64,000 nucleotides of DNA from Blastocladiella emersonii ATCC 22665. Lineage: Eukaryota > Blastocladiomycota > Blastocladiomycetes > Blastocladiales > Blastocladiaceae. The notes beneath the pieces were generated by a model. It ran no database searches and was not told where the DNA came from. It saw only the letters and a program-made list of their open reading frames with translations. Below, in pieces: positions 40,041 to 50,690 of this stretch (within the stretch, counting starts at the first letter, position 1; every line of letters begins with the position of its first letter). Position numbers and translations under genes: made by a program. Location: contig JANHCV010000005.1 of assembly GCA_025594325.1 (NCBI GenBank), positions 27,501-91,500 of the forward strand. Direction: 5' to 3'.

Positions 40041-42677
40041 ATGTATCGCGGATTCATTGACGTCGAGGACGACGACCCCGCCGCCGCCACGCTGTCCGCG
40101 GCCGACCTCGACGCCATGCTCCCGTCCGAGCGCCGCGCCTACCAGCAGGAGCTCGACCGCCGCCGCGCCTCGCTGCGCTCCGACCGCTCGGCCGAGCAGC
40201 AGCAGTCGCGCCGCACCGCGTCGCCGCTCGGCATTCTCTTGTCCACGTCGCCCGCGCCCGCGTCGTACGCGTCGGCCTCGGCGTCGGCATCGCCGCTCTC
40301 GGCCGAATTCGACCGCACATCGGCCTTCTTCGCCACGCCCTTCTCGCCCTCCACGCCGCCGCCGCCGCCCGTGCCCGCCCAGCACCGCCCCTACACGCTC
40401 GACGCGGGCATGCGCAGCCTGCCGCGCATCGCCGGCACCCTGTCCACGTCGCCCGGCGCCCTGCCGCACGACCTGCGCCGCGACGACAACTCGGCCGACG
40501 CGGCCACGGCGCTCGGCCACCCGTCCATGTACACCATGTCGCTGCCGCGCCTGCCGGGGTTGGGTTCGGCGTCCGCGTCCAACAGCCGCCCCGGGAGCTC
40601 CGAGCACCTCGCCGTCGCCCCGCCCGCCCGCGGGCCGTCGACCGACTCGCACACGAGCTCCGTCAGCCGCGCCTCGACCGCCGGCGATGCCTCCTTCTTC
40701 CACCTCGAGCTCGCCGACACCCATCCCGCCGAGCCATCCTCGACGGCATCTGCCGCGACCCCGCTCTCGCCCGCGCCCGTGTACCCGACCCCGCCGCCCG
40801 CCCACCCGGCCCTGCACTACGACGAGGACTTTTTCTCCACGCCGTTCCAGGCCTCGACCCCGGCACCCGCCTCGAGCGCGACACCGCCCGGACGCGCCCC
40901 CGGCGGTCCCGCGCGCGCCGCGACCACGTACGTGACGGGCGTCCCGTCGCGCACCTGGCAGGCCACGCCCGACCCGGCCTTCCAGCCGGGCATCTACGAC
41001 CTCTCGCTCGCCCAGGTCCGCCCCAACACGGCCGCCGCTCAGCACACGCACCAGAACCAGCGGCATGCACACGCCTCGGCATCGCCGCCCGCGTCCGCCT
41101 CAGCGTTTACCGCCACGACGCCGCCCGCCGCCCCCATGGCCATCCCGATCCCGCCGCCTCCACCAGAACCCGAGTCGACGGCCGGGAACAACAACAACAA
41201 CAACTACGCCGGCCTGTTCCGCTCCATGTCGCTCCCGCCCAACGCCGCCGTCGGGCCCGGTGGGGCTGGCGCGGGCTCGCTCGACAACTACCTGCTCGAG
41301 GCGGTCGTCGGCGTCGGCGCCTTCAGCAAGGTGCGCCTCGGTATCCACCGCCGCACTCGCGCCAAGGTCGCCGTGAAACTCGTCGAGCTCAAGTCGGACC
41401 TGTCGCGCCGCATGGCCGAGAACGAGGCCCTCGTGTTCCGCACCCTGCAGGGCGGCCACCTCCGCCTCACGCCCTCTTCCTCTTCGGGTGAGTCCACACC
41501 GCCTTCGGGAACGGCCGCGACCGCCGCAGCGGCGGGCCACCCGGCGATCCTGCAGTGCTACGACGTGGTGCACGCGCCCGGGTCGACGGCGCTGATCCTC
41601 GAGTACTGTCCGGGCGGCGACCTGTTCGACCTGCTCGCGTATCGGCACGACGAGGTGGCGCTGCACGACGCGCAGTCGCTCGCGTACCAGGTGTGCAGCG
41701 CCGTCGCCTTCATGCACGCGCACCGCGTCGTGCACCGCGACCTCAAGCTCGAGAACATTCTGCTCGTCGCGCGCGCATCGCCGTTCCGCATCAAGCTGTC
41801 CGACTTTGGGCTCTCGTACGTCCTGCAGACTGACGACGAGCAGCTCGCCACGCGGTGCGGGTCCGAAGAGTACTCGGCGCCCGAGGTCATTGTCGCGTCC
41901 GGCACCCCGTTCGACCCGCGCGCTGCCGACGTCTGGTCCATTGGCGTCATCCTCTACGCCGTGCTCGTCGGCCAACTCCCCTTCTCGCAGGAGGCGCGCG
42001 ACGTGGTCGTCGTCGAGAAGGTCGTCGTCACGTCCCCCGCGACCCCCGCCGCGGGAGCGCCGCCAAAACGCGTCTCGGGCCTGCTGCGCCACCTCGAGGA
42101 CAAGCTGTCCCTCGGCGGCAACAACGGGTCCCACCATCACCACGACTACTCGTCCGCCGCAGCGCGATCCGCGTCCCCGCCGCTCTTGTCGGTCGGCACC
42201 GGCGTCACGGACCTGCCGATCCCCGAGGACCAGGAGGCACCGCCGTCGCCCGTCGTGCACCACGCGCCGCTCGACTCACCCGACGCGGATCCCTCCCCGC
42301 CGCCCGTCGTGCGCAAGATCCTGCGCCGGCGGTCGACGCGCAAGGCCGGGCGCAAGGCGCTGTGGCACCGCATCGCGCGCGCCGAGTTCACGTTCCCCGA
42401 CGAGGCTGTCGAGCTCGCGCCGTCGGCGGCAGCCGCCGCGGCCGCGGTGCCCGCCGAGGAGGAGGTGGTTGAGACGGAACCCGCGAGCGCGCCCGCCGCT
42501 GCCGCCAACGTGCCATCTAACCCGCAGTACCCGCTGCTCACGGACGAGACCAAGTTGCTCGTCCGCACCCTGCTCGACCCGCACCCCGCCCACCGCCCGA
42601 CGGCCGCCGCGTGTCTCGAGATCCCGTGGATCGCCGCGGGCCGGCCAGGCGCGGCCACGTCCGCGGGCGGCGAGTGA
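40041..42677 (+). CDS. Ser/Thr protein kinase (CAMK-like) with long disordered N-terminus and a kinase-domain insert
   Basis: Intronless, 878 residues. Residues 1 to about 410 are Ser/Pro/Ala-rich. The kinase domain (about 415-860) has VVGVGAFSKVRLG (Gly loop), VAVKLVEL (VAIK Lys), HRDLKLEN (catalytic loop), KLSDFGLSYVL (DFG) and CGSEEYSAPEVIV (APE), followed by DVWSIGVILYAVLVGQLPF. The GSEEYSAPE text resembles the Kin4/Ppk1-type branch of CAMK kinases. After helix F a roughly 120-residue Ser/Pro/His-rich insert interrupts the domain before WHRIARAEFTFPDEA, and another Ala/Glu-rich insert precedes the final LLDPHPAHRPTAAACLEIPW. A second, shorter insert (TPSSSSGESTPPSGTA) sits between the C-helix and beta-4. 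All catalytic residues are present. The substrate is unknown. The start follows GCAGCC and opens an acidic N-terminus. Confidence 0.88.
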   Translation: MYRGFIDVEDDDPAAATLSAADLDAMLPSERRAYQQELDRRRASLRSDRSAEQQQSRRTASPLGILLSTSPAPASYASASASASPLSAEFDRTSAFFATPFSPSTPPPPPVPAQHRPYTLDAGMRSLPRIAGTLSTSPGALPHDLRRDDNSADAATALGHPSMYTMSLPRLPGLGSASASNSRPGSSEHLAVAPPARGPSTDSHTSSVSRASTAGDASFFHLELADTHPAEPSSTASAATPLSPAPVYPTPPPAHPALHYDEDFFSTPFQASTPAPASSATPPGRAPGGPARAATTYVTGVPSRTWQATPDPAFQPGIYDLSLAQVRPNTAAAQHTHQNQRHAHASASPPASASAFTATTPPAAPMAIPIPPPPPEPESTAGNNNNNNYAGLFRSMSLPPNAAVGPGGAGAGSLDNYLLEAVVGVGAFSKVRLGIHRRTRAKVAVKLVELKSDLSRRMAENEALVFRTLQGGHLRLTPSSSSGESTPPSGTAATAAAAGHPAILQCYDVVHAPGSTALILEYCPGGDLFDLLAYRHDEVALHDAQSLAYQVCSAVAFMHAHRVVHRDLKLENILLVARASPFRIKLSDFGLSYVLQTDDEQLATRCGSEEYSAPEVIVASGTPFDPRAADVWSIGVILYAVLVGQLPFSQEARDVVVVEKVVVTSPATPAAGAPPKRVSGLLRHLEDKLSLGGNNGSHHHHDYSSAAARSASPPLLSVGTGVTDLPIPEDQEAPPSPVVHHAPLDSPDADPSPPPVVRKILRRRSTRKAGRKALWHRIARAEFTFPDEAVELAPSAAAAAAAVPAEEEVVETEPASAPAAAANVPSNPQYPLLTDETKLLVRTLLDPHPAHRPTAAACLEIPWIAAGRPGAATSAGGE

Positions 42678-42798
42678 GGGTTTGGGCCAAGAGCGCGCGT
42701 GGTGCGCGTTGAGCAGGGAGCGAGCGAGTGTCTGTTTGCGCAATCGAACAAGCTAAAATATATACACACAAACGTTTCCTTTCATCACCAATAACACC

Positions 42799-45700
42799 TC
42801 ACGGGCCCTGCGTCGAGTACGCAATCACGCCGGGCCGCACCTGGACCGGCGCCCACGGGCCCGCGGCGCGCACCTCCTCGGGCCGCGGCACCGTCGTGTC
42901 GGCGGGCAGCCCCGCGCGCGACACGTACCTGGGCCGCTGCGGGTCGACGCTGATGGACGGCGGCGCCGACGCCGCGAGCGGGAGCTGCATCGTCGCGACG
43001 CTGGGCGACGCCGGGTGCGAGTGTTGCCGGCGCAGCGGCGGGTCGGGCCCGATCGTCGACGCTGATGAGGCTGGCGTGTCGTTGATGGGGAATGCGACGG
43101 GAGGGACTAGCAGGTGCTCGATCCCGACGGCCGCGGGCGACGCCGTGCGCTGGATGATGTGCGGCGGCGCGAGCGGCGGCGTCAGGTACCCGTGGCCTCG
43201 GCCATCGTCGCCGTCGTCGTCGCTGCTGTCCTCGCCGTCGCTCGCGATCGTGCCCTCGACCACCTTCCACCCGCCGACGACACCGCCGCTTGCGGAAGAC
43301 GACCCGTGCCCGCTCTCGGACCCGCCGTTGACGGTGGTGCTGCCGCCCTCGTAGAAGGCCGTGGCGCCGTAGTAGACGAGGTGCGGGACGACGACCTGCG
43401 CGTGCGCGACCGCGTCGTCGAGGACGTCGGGCGGGATCGCGGACACAACTCGAAAAGTCCACTCGGCGTCGGCCCACGGCTTGCCCGCACCCACGGCCGT
43501 ATCCTGCGGCGCGCGCAGGACGCGCGGGTCGGCCACGGCGTTGGCACACGTCGGGCACGGGTGGTAGTGGACCGACGCGCGGAGCCCGATGCGCAGGTTC
43601 GCGAGCCCGCGGCGGCCGGCGGAGCCGCGGCGACGGTCGGCGGGCGTCGATGGGTCGATGCGGACCTTGGACGGGCGGCGCGGGGTCTCGGCCTCGTCCG
43701 CGTCGTCCTCGGCTTCCTCCTCGTCCTCTTCGTCGATCCGCGATACCGTCGAGGGTCGGAACTGCGGCAGCGACGACATACCCGGCACGTACACGCACAG
43801 GTTGCACGACGGGCAGTGGTGGTGGTCCGCGGACACGCACGTCCGGCACATGGTGCAGTGCCACATGGCGTCGGCCGACACGGTGCACCCGCGGCACAGC
43901 GAGAAGAAGCCGCGCGGGAGGTCCTCGGCCGCGTTCGTGGCGGGAGGAGGCGGCGGCTCGAGTTGCTCGGTGCGGCGACGCGCGCCTGCGAAGAAGGCTG
44001 ATGTCCGCCGCGAACCCGTGGTGTTGCCGCGGAACCGCGCGCTGCCCGAGTTCGACGCCTCCTCGTCCTCGGTCTCGGCGTCCTGGTCAAACGAGTAGTA
44101 CTCGGGGACGGTGCCGCCTGCCGTGCTCGCGATGCTGGCGCGAGTGCTCGCGGTCGCCGTGGTCGCCGTCGCCGTCGAGCTGCTGCGCCGCCGCGCCGCA
44201 TTGGCCGCTGCCCGCCGCAGACTCGCGGTGCGCGACGCGGCGCTCGGGCGGTGCGCGCCCGCGGGCCCGTGGAGCGACGTGATGGGCGGGTGCCGCAGCA
44301 GCCGGTGCGCGGGGATCGTGTTGAGGACCTCGCCGAGCGTCGCGGGATTGCACTCGAAGTTGAGAAAGTCGGTGAAGCACGACGTGAAGATGGGCTTGAG
44401 CGTGCCGAGCAGGTGGTTGCGCCGCGGGAACGTGCGCGACTCGGCGTGCAGCAGGTCCGTCGGCGGGTGGTCGTCGGGCAGGTCCGTCAGCAGGCCGTAC
44501 AGGAACAGCACGTTCAGGATCTGGCGCCGCGCAATCAGGTTCTCCTCGAGCCGCTCGCGCGCACGCACCGAGCCGGGGAGGCCCAGGTCGACCTTGAGCT
44601 CGGCGAGGACGTCGGTCATGGACATGGCGGGCGCCGTAGGTGAGAGCGGCGGCGTCGAGGAGCCGTCCACGTCGGCCACGGCCAACGAATACCCGAGCCC
44701 CGTATCCTCGAGCACCTGCCGCACCAGCGTCGGCGACGGCAGCGCGTGCAGCGTGACGGACGGCGCGGCGACCGCATCCTCCTCCTCGGCGGCAATGGTC
44801 GGCAACGAGGGTGGTGCATCCATGCCCGAGGAACGGCGGCGGCGTGGTGGCGACGGCGGCGCGGACGACGGACCGGGACCCGCAATCTCAGACAGGTCCG
44901 TGGCGCTATCGAGGCGCACGGCGCGGAACCCGCCCTCGAGGTCGGCGAGGGCGGCAGCGCGCGACCCGGCGCGGCGCCGGTGCTCGGGCGCTGCTGGGTA
45001 CTCGCCCGACTCGGGCACGGTCGCCAGATCGGACCCGCAACACTCGCAGGTACTTGCACTGTCAGTCCGCGGCCGCGCGTCGTGGACTCCCGCAAACCGG
45101 TCGTCGTACAGCGGCGTGGGCGGCTCCATGGTCGAAGGGGTCGCGGGCGGCATGTTCTCGGCGCTGACGGACGGCGGGAGCAGGAGACACCGCTCGCAGC
45201 GGACGGGCGCGGCGACGGACCGGTTGGCGAGCGCGACGAGGTCGGACCACGACCACCACGCGCGGACCGGGTTCGTGGCGGCGGGAAACGGGACGGGTAC
45301 GCGCGTCGGAATCAGCGCGATGAGCGAGTCGAGCTCGGCCTGCTCGGCGACCACGAACCACCGCCGCGTGTGCGACGCGACGGCGCCGGGTGTCCAGTCG
45401 TCGCACTCCTGCGCGGCGTGGTACTTGGACAGCGCGCACACGGCGTGCACCGAGAAGGTCGGCGGCGCCGCCATGTCGAAGACGAGCACGTCCTGCCCAC
45501 CGACGTGGTCCTCGTCGCTGTCCACGGGAGCGCGCAGGAGCGAGACGCGCGCGACTCGGTCGAGGGGCAGGTGGATACTGTACGCGAGACTGCCGACAAA
45601 CGAGCGCAGCACCGCGCCGCCCTGGCCGGCGAACCGCCGCGTCGTGCGCGTGAACTCGGCCAGCGGGTGCAGCTTGGTCTCGCGCGGCGGCGCCGCAGAG

Positions 45701-46670
45701 TCCTGGTCCTGGGTCTCGGCGTCATAATCGTCTTCTCCGCTACTCTCCTCGTCGTCGTCGCTCGACGGCAGCTCGCCCTCGCCGTATCCGAGCAGGCGCG
45801 TGTCCCACCGGCGTGGCGTGCGCGGCTCGCCGGGACGGCGCTGGTACGCGAGGTCGGACCGCGCCGGGTCCGCGTCCACATATTGGATCGACAGCGCGTC
45901 GCGGCCGACGACAGACAGGCCGGCGGGAACGGGCGCCGTGCGGAGTCCCGGTGGCCGCGTCGCCGCCGACGTCCAAAGTGAGACCTGGCCTGGGAAGTTG
46001 GACGTGAGCAGCGGGCCCACGTCGAGCGAGACAGCGCCGACCGCGTGGACGAGCGTCGCCTCGAGGCGCTGCCCGAACGTTGGGGTCCTCACGTCGGTGC
46101 ACACGCCGTCAATGTCGGCGGCGGGCGCAGGCGGACACACGGCGCGCGCAGCAGCCACGGGGAGGAGCGGGCGCGGCGGGAACGCGAGGCCGTGGTGCAA
46201 GTGCGACTGCGGGTGCGCCGGGACGTGCAGGCCGAGCGGGCGGGCGACGGGTGGCGGAAGGTCGGTGCTGGCGAGCGGGGCGGCCTGGGCGACGAGCGCC
46301 GCGAGGTGCTCGGGCGTCGATTGCGCGAGCCAGTCGGCGAGTAGGCCGTCGTGGTGGGCGTGAAGGTACGCTTGCATCGCTGTTGTGATAAAGGCGTCAG
46401 TACTTGAGCGTACGGCCGCGCCGATGAGGGCGAGGGCGTACCAAAGTGGACCAGGTGCAGGTCGTTGTCGAGCACGATGCGCAGCATGACGTGCAGCTCC
46501 TCGGGCAGCTGGGCGAGTGCCGCGACGTGCTCGGCGCCGAGGCGGTCCTCGACGTGCTCGTCGGGAAGGAAGCCGGCGCCATCGGCGTCGTCGACCTCGA
46601 CGTGCTCGTCGGGAAGGAAGCCGGCGCCATCGGCGTCGTCGACCTCGACGTGGTACGCGGGGTCCTCCAT
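42799..46670 (-). CDS. Large uncharacterised protein with a Cys/His zinc-binding cluster
   Basis: Exons on the minus strand: 46670-46442 and 46379-42799 (1270 codons with stop, 1269 residues); intron 62 nt (GTACGC...AACAG). No family recognised. Residues about 5-40 hold a duplicated 16-residue acidic unit. Residues 45-110 are helical (LPEELHVMLRIVLDNDLHLV). Cys pairs occur in CERCLLL (about 400) and CECCGSD (about 445). A helical segment at about 670-780 includes ARRQILNVLFLYGLLTDLPD. At about 903-940 is a dense cluster, CRGCTVSADAMWHCTMCRTC then DHHHCPSCNLC, able to bind two zincs in a RING- or ribbon-like way. Long Ser/Pro/Glu linkers separate these parts. A ubiquitin-related or vesicle-traffic scaffold role is possible but unproven. 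Confidence 0.72.
46551..46646 (-). repeat. Perfect 48-bp tandem duplication in coding sequence
   Basis: Two identical 48-bp units (46551-46598 and 46599-46646) lie in the first exon of the large zinc-cluster gene and encode VEVDDADGAGFLPDEH twice. Being exactly 16 codons, the duplication keeps the frame. The lack of any difference between the copies suggests a recent event or a mutable tract. Confidence 0.95.
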
Positions 46671-47108
46671 GGCTGCTAGGGCTGGTGCTGCGGTCTATGT
46701 CGGAGTCGATTGTTCAGGCAATGTGCAAGAGAAGGTTTCATGGGCTGGCCGTTCGAAGCCGAGTTGGGAGTGGGGAGAGCGAGAAGCGCGGGCGGCGAGG
46801 TCGGCGGCGATGTCGCGTCTCCGCCTGCCGGGTCGCGCCGCCGCCACCTTGGAGCAGCGCCACCCGCCGGCCACGCTGGCCATGCAAGGCGATGACAAGC
46901 GCGAGTGCGGATCAAACGAGAACAACTGCGAACCAAACGAGGAGTATTACATGAACGAGAGGGAAACCAAAAAACACGAGAGGAATCACACGAAAGCTAC
47001 TACGACTATTACGACGACGACGCTGCTACGACTTGGGGCTGCTGCCGCTGCTGCTGCTGCTGCGAGAGCTCGATCCCCTTGTACTGCCCAAGAACGATCG
47101 GCTACGGC
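46671..47108. other. Intergenic, zinc-cluster gene to ABCE1 3' end
   Basis: 438 bp between the start of one minus-strand gene and the stop of another. It includes trinucleotide-rich stretches near 46995-47085 (ACG/ACT then CTG/CTGCCG repeats). No RNA gene or small ORF supported. Confidence 0.5.
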
Positions 47109-49176
47109 TTAGTTCTTGGACTTCTTCTGCTTGCCACCGGCGGGGGCGGCCTCCTTCTCCTTCTTGGCCTTCTCGCGACGGCCGCCCTTGGCGTCCTCGG
47201 CGGGCTTCTCGACGGGCTCGGACGTGGCCGTGTCGACGAAGAAGTAGTTGCCGGCGAGCTTCTGCTCGCGGTCGAGCTGCGAGTCGAGCTTGTTGATGCG
47301 CGGGCGGAAGTTGGTCGGGTCGCGGCGGAACGTGATGTCGAGCGCCTTGAGGAACTTGTTCATGCCCGTCAGCATCGGCTGCGGCGCGTTGGCGTGCGCC
47401 TTGATACCGGGGGTACCCTCGTACACGATCACGCGGTCCGCGAGGTACGTGGCCATGATGAAGTCGTGCTCGACCAGGAACGCCGTCTTCTTGGCGTGCA
47501 GGATGAACCGCTTGATGACCTTGGCTGCGATGATACGCTGCTCCGAGTCGAGGTACGCCGACGGCTCGTCGATCAGGTAGATGTCGGCCGGCTTGCCGAG
47601 GCACAGGCAGATGGCCACGCGCTGCAGCTCACCACCCGACAGGTGCGTAACCTCCTGGTCGATGATGTTGTCGATGTTGAGGGGCTTGCACACGTCGGTC
47701 TGGAACTGCGGGTGGAGGAAGGCCGCGCGGATGCGCTTGACGAACAGCATGCGCACCGTGCCGGGGAACTTGGGCGCAATCGTCTGCGGCTTGTACGAAA
47801 CAGCCAGTTCAGGCACCTGGGTGTCGCCGTCAGCGGGCATGATGCCGGCCAGGAGCTTGATCTACACGCGTCGGACCAAAAGTCGAAAAGTCAGTTTTCG
47901 CCACCGACAACAACCAACAACCAGGAAAATTTACCAGGACCGACTTCCCCATGCCGTTGCGGCCGAGGAGGACAAGGATCTCCGAGTCGGTGAAGGAACC
48001 ACCGTCGACGGACAGGGAGAAGTCGCCCAGGGTCTTGGTCATGGCCGGGTACGCGAAGCGGCGCATGCGGTCGTGGCTGAACTCCTCGGCCGTCTCGGCG
48101 ATGCGGAACGTGAGCGATTCCTGGCGGAAACGCAGGTTCTCGGTGGGGATGTTGCCGTCGAGGAAAATGTTGATACCCTCGCGAACCGAGAACGGGAGCG
48201 TGACGACACCGTACACCGAGGGCATGCCGTACAGCACGCACACGAAGTCGGACAGGTAGTCGAGGACGGCAAGATCGTGCTCGACGACGATCACGTAGCG
48301 GTCCGAGCCGAGGAGCGAGCGGATCGCGCGCGACGCGTTGAGGCGCTGCTCGACGTCGAGGTACGACGACGGCTCGTCGAACATGTAGACCTGGGCGTCC
48401 TGCACGCACGCCATGGCGATGGCGAAGCGCTGCAGCTCACCACCCGAGAGGACCGAGATGGAGCGGTCGAGGAGCTTGCCGAGCTGGAGCAGGTCGAGGA
48501 GCATGTCCAGGTTGTCGAGCTCCTTCTTGGCGGCGAGGAGCTTCTCGACGGTGCCCGAGACCATGCGCGGGATGTTGTCGACGTACTGGGGCTTGATGAT
48601 GGCCTTGAGGTTCTCCTCGAGGATCTTGGTGAAGTAGTTCTGCAGCTCCGAGCCGCGGAAGTACTTGAGGATCTCGGGCCAGTCGGGCGGGTTGTCGTAC
48701 TTGCCGAGGTTGGGCTTCATCTTGCCGGCGAGGATGCGGAGGGCCGTCGACTATAGACCACACGCGCGCACAATCAGCGTCGTTTCGGGAGATCGAAGCT
48801 CGCGACACAACAGCGGACGATCACGCACCTTGCCGGTACCGTTGGAGCCGACGAGACCGAGGACCTGGCCGGGGCGCGGCACGGGCAGGCGGTGCAGCTT
48901 GAACGAGTTGGCCGAGTAGCGGTGGGTCGTGTCCTTCTCGAGGTTGGTCGGCAGGTTGATGATGTTGATGGCGCCGAACGGGCACTTCTTGGGGCAGATA
49001 CCGCAACCGATGCAGAGCTCCTCGGAGATGAAGGCGATCTTGGAGGTAGCGCCGACCTCGATACACAGCTTGCCCATGCGCACCACGGGGCACGACTTCT
49101 TGCACTCCTGGCGGCACTTCTTGGGCTTGCACTTGTCCTCGGACACGATGGCGATACGGGTGAGCTTGTCCGACAT
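47109..49176 (-). CDS. RLI1: ABCE1/RLI1 ribosome-recycling ATPase
   Basis: Essential Fe-S ABC protein that splits ribosomes after termination and acts in initiation and ribosome export. Exons on the minus strand: 49176-48829, 48750-47935, 47861-47109 (639 codons with stop, 638 residues; yeast 608). Introns are 78 and 73 nt. The N-terminal Fe-S domain has two four-Cys sets: [14 protein letters not shown] and [19 protein letters not shown]1: GSNGTGKSTALRIL (spanning intron 1), [32 protein letters not shown]2: [16 protein letters not shown] (spanning intron 2), [28 protein letters not shown]. Both P-loops are split by introns. The C-terminus carries an extra Lys/Glu/Pro-rich tail of about 40 residues not usual for the family. 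Confidence 0.97.
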
Positions 49177-49671
49177 GGTGGGCGAGAACGATCGGGGGGT
49201 CGGTGCGGCGGGTCGGTGGCGTTCGTGGGGCGGGACGGCGGCGCAGAGTTCCGTGGGCAGCGAGAGCGATGCCGTGCGGGTGTAGTGCAGGTACTAAGAG
49301 TTCCGTAGCAAAAGTGCCGTCGTGCGTCCAGCGAGGCGGCCTTAGGATCGGCGATCAAGTCGACGGGGACGCACGCGGCGGCCGGGGTGTGGCGGCAGGA
49401 GCGACCGAAAAAATGAGCGCGTATTTGCTCATGTGAGCGTCACGGCAACGGTTCCCATGCCGTTTCGCCCTAGTCGCCCACCTCAACCACCCGCGATCTA
49501 GCGCCCGAGCCGCACCATAGACTACATGCAATGAAAATATATTACGCCTTGCGCAATGAATCCTCGCTCTTCTTTTCTTGGCTCCTCCCCGACGAGCCGG
49601 GTCATCGCGAGCACACGCGCCGTCGGGGAACGCGAGCCAGCCAGGGTTGACGGGGACTACGACGAGCTTCG
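49177..49671. other. Intergenic upstream of ABCE1
   Basis: 495 bp containing the ABCE1 promoter side and a less GC-rich stretch (about 49500-49570). No gene recognised. It borders the decayed gene that ends at 49672. Confidence 0.5.
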
Positions 49672-50690
49672 CTAGGAGGTGGGCACGAACACGCCGATGA
49701 GCACGTTATCGAGCTCGGACGTGTATTTGAACGTGTTGCCGCTGGCGGGATCGTGCAGGCGTCCGTTCAGTTCGAGCTGCTCCGCCCATTCCTTGCCCTT
49801 GGCCATGGCGTCTGGCTTGTAGACCCAGGAAAACAAGGACGTGTTATACCATCTTTCGAACGACTTGAACGACTCGAGCGCGGTTTGCGCGAGTTGGTGT
49901 TCCCCCCCCCCCCTCGACGCCGAGCCCGCAGTTCTTGAGCAACGTTTCGCGTTCGGGATAGTGCAGAAAGAAACGCGACGTCCACTTGACGCTATAGTCG
50001 GCCTTGATGGTGTCGTTTGGGATCGTGTCTTCGTCGCCGTTGATCTAGACGCGGTTGCCGTTGCACTGCCTGCAGTGGTACTTCCACGGCTTGTGCTCGC
50101 ACGTCAGCTGCCCGCCGCCGCACGCCGGGTCCATGCACGAGTGCTTGGGCCGATCGTGCACCGGGCAACACTTGCCCTTGCAGTCGCGTCGGTAGCGCAA
50201 CCGCCGGTACTTAAACAAACGCGGTACCCCTCGCCGCACTAATCGCATGACCGGACCTTGATGCCGTGAGGCTGGCAAACCTGACGGAAGACCTTGTTGA
50301 ACGCATACCGGCGGCATTGAAGGATCTCGGACTCGACGTAGAACGCGGCACCCTCACGCTTCATGGACCGTGGGATCTGGTTGCGGTGAGAGAATAAGTG
50401 CGACGAGGGAACGACGATGCCCTCCATGATAGTAGGTGGTCGATTTGGCGCCCTTGGAGCGGTTGACGCCGTTGAGCTAGACGTGCGCGGCGCCCGTTGG
50501 CCGAGGTGCAGATCTAGTTGCGAAACGCCGCTGACTGTGGCGCTACCAGTCGCCGGCCTAAGACAATCGACTGCGGAATTATAGCGCCTGCTGGAACTTT
50601 TTTAACCTCCTGGACCTTGAGGTCTTCTTCGCACCCCGTCTCGACAGCCGCGGCATTGGCCTCCGCGAGAAGCGTTTGAACTTTTCAGCA
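49672..50690 (-). pseudogene. Decayed gene with tandem Cys/His motifs, broken by amber stops and frameshifts
   Basis: Minus-strand protein-like text runs from about 50690 to a TAG at 49672-49674. From upstream: AGAIIPQSIVLGRRLVAPQ, then after a shift MEGIVVPSSHLFSHRNQIPR and FYVESEILQCRRYAFNKVFR to a TAG (50239-50241), then after a shift two Cys/His units, CPVHDRPKHSCMDPACGG and CEHKPWKYHCRQCNG, another TAG (50045-50047), and WTSRFFLHYPERETLLKNCG. A C12 run (49902-49913) then breaks the frame before LFSWVYKPDAMAKGKEWAEQ and the final FKYTSELDNVLIGVFVPTS. The C-x1-2-H-x6-C-x2-3-C-x-G unit resembles tandem motifs in some algal, protist and giant-DNA-virus proteins. Function unknown. Confidence 0.6.
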
